Shown here piece after piece: positions 63,529 to 64,000 of a stretch of DNA of 64,000 nt. The position numbers were made by a program, and so were the translations under genes. Where the stretch lies: NCBI GenBank assembly GCA_947501615.1, contig CANMWK010000006.1, positions 124,001 to 188,000 on the forward strand, read 5' to 3'. The stretch is from an uncultured Tenacibaculum sp. (GTDB lineage: Bacteria > Bacteroidota > Bacteroidia > Flavobacteriales > Flavobacteriaceae). Position 1 is the first letter of the stretch. Every line of letters begins with the position of its first letter. Below the pieces are notes generated by a model, which saw only the letters and a list, made by a program, of their open reading frames with translations, ran no database searches and was not told where the DNA came from.

Positions 63529-64000
63529 TTAAAAATCGAATCGATAATTCATTTTAAACGATACTCCCCAATTGGTTCTAGATATATGTTGATTAAAACT
63601 GTCTGTAATCACAAAATAGATATACGATAACGGTTTGTATTCCCATTGAATGCGACTGTTGATATTAAAATTATTTTGTTGTGTATTGTACTGCACATAG
63701 GTAGTCCAGTTTAAGCGATTATTAAAAAAGATTTCTCCCGTAAATCGAGCTAAATGAAATGGTTTAATTCCTAATTCTTCTAGATCTAAATAATTTATCT
63801 CATAATCTGCTCCAATTTTAGCATAGGGTAAAAATCGAAAGGTAGAAAAGGTATAAAATCGTGTTCTATTTCCATTATAATAATCTCCATGCTGTACACC
63901 TACTCTATAAGAAACATTTTTATTAAATGGAGAATTATACCCAACACGTAAAGCCCCAAAACTATATTGATCTGGTTGAATGAATTTTCCATTTCTTAAC
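63529..64000 (-). CDS. DUF5916-type outer-membrane protein, C-terminal part, truncated by window edge
   Basis: The frame is open from the stop TAA at 63529-63531 to base 64000 (157 codons visible). The tail consists of alternating beta-strands (LRNGKFIQPDQYSFGALRVGY; LARFTGEIFFNNRLNWTTYVQYNTQQNNFNINSRIQWEYKPLSYIYFVITDSF) and ends NWGVSFKMNYRFDF with a terminal aromatic residue. This matches the barrel end of the DUF5916 / carbohydrate-binding family 9-like proteins of Bacteroidota. The start lies outside the window. Confidence 0.75.
   Translation of the reverse strand, partial: LRNGKFIQPDQYSFGALRVGYNSPFNKNVSYRVGVQHGDYYNGNRTRFYTFSTFRFLPYAKIGADYEINYLDLEELGIKPFHLARFTGEIFFNNRLNWTTYVQYNTQQNNFNINSRIQWEYKPLSYIYFVITDSFNQHISRTNWGVSFKMNYRFDF

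Overview
The window reads as chromosome of a member of the Flavobacteriaceae (phylum Bacteroidota), probably marine and Tenacibaculum-like. The genus is only an impression from protein style. The evidence is an AT-rich genome with promoters of the TAnnTTTG type, a type IX secretion sorting tail (55528-56766), the gliding ATPase GldA, DUF5686, DUF5916, DUF2911 and DUF3857 families, a K+-dependent membrane pyrophosphatase and an Ala/Glu-tailed ribosomal protein S16. No phage, integrase, transposase or CRISPR array is visible. Most of the window is core genome.

Layout. 1-3.9 kb: end of an M16 peptidase, a membrane-anchored AraC regulator and a secreted DUF2911/TPR protein. 4.0-11.1 kb (minus): run comM-pabB-hydrolase-tilS-dsbD. 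11.1-14.3 kb: hybrid sensor kinase with a sugar-binding-like sensor, a possible tiny transcript behind it, and tRNA-Leu. 14.4-21.8 kb: M20 dipeptidase and three tandem DUF3857/transglutaminase paralogues, the middle one broken by an in-frame TAA. 21.8-26.3 kb: BlaI/BlaR1-like pair divergent from two envelope genes, with three operator-like palindromes between. 26.3-35.0 kb: housekeeping (cold shock, rpsP-rimM, rnhB, nucleoid-associated protein), two small tandem cytochromes c, and a PhnA gene pair bracketed by two inverted copies of a heptamer-plus-palindrome repeat. 35.1-45.0 kb: porin, a short leader-peptide gene, NhaC antiporter, methionine gamma-lyase with Lrp regulator, membrane and soluble pyrophosphatases. 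45.0-53.1 kb: DUF5686 outer-membrane protein, pdhB, etfBA, bifunctional nuclease, nucleoside transporter. 53.2-58.7 kb: accessory region. 58.8-61.8 kb: thyA-folA-GNAT-gldA. 61.9-64.0 kb: DUF4405-like membrane protein, nested palindromic repeats and the end of a DUF5916-type protein.

The most interesting part is 53.8-58.7 kb. It holds five small genes (58-62 aa) that share a leader of the form MKK[IL]SNLxG[IV]K[IV]L ending in N/E-G-[G/A/S], followed by short Cys-rich cores of two types: A (C-x4-C-x13/14-C-x4/6-C) and B (C-x5-CC-x9-C). Their order is A-B, then two minus-strand genes (a T9SS cargo and a coiled-coil stalk-like protein), then B-A-A. A sixth, more distant peptide lies alone at 37.1-37.3 kb. 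Just upstream of the cluster is a secreted protein with a caspase/gingipain-like His...Cys pattern. I read this as a multicopy secreted-peptide (bacteriocin- or RiPP-like) family. No maturase or dedicated exporter is encoded in the window, so its function is open.
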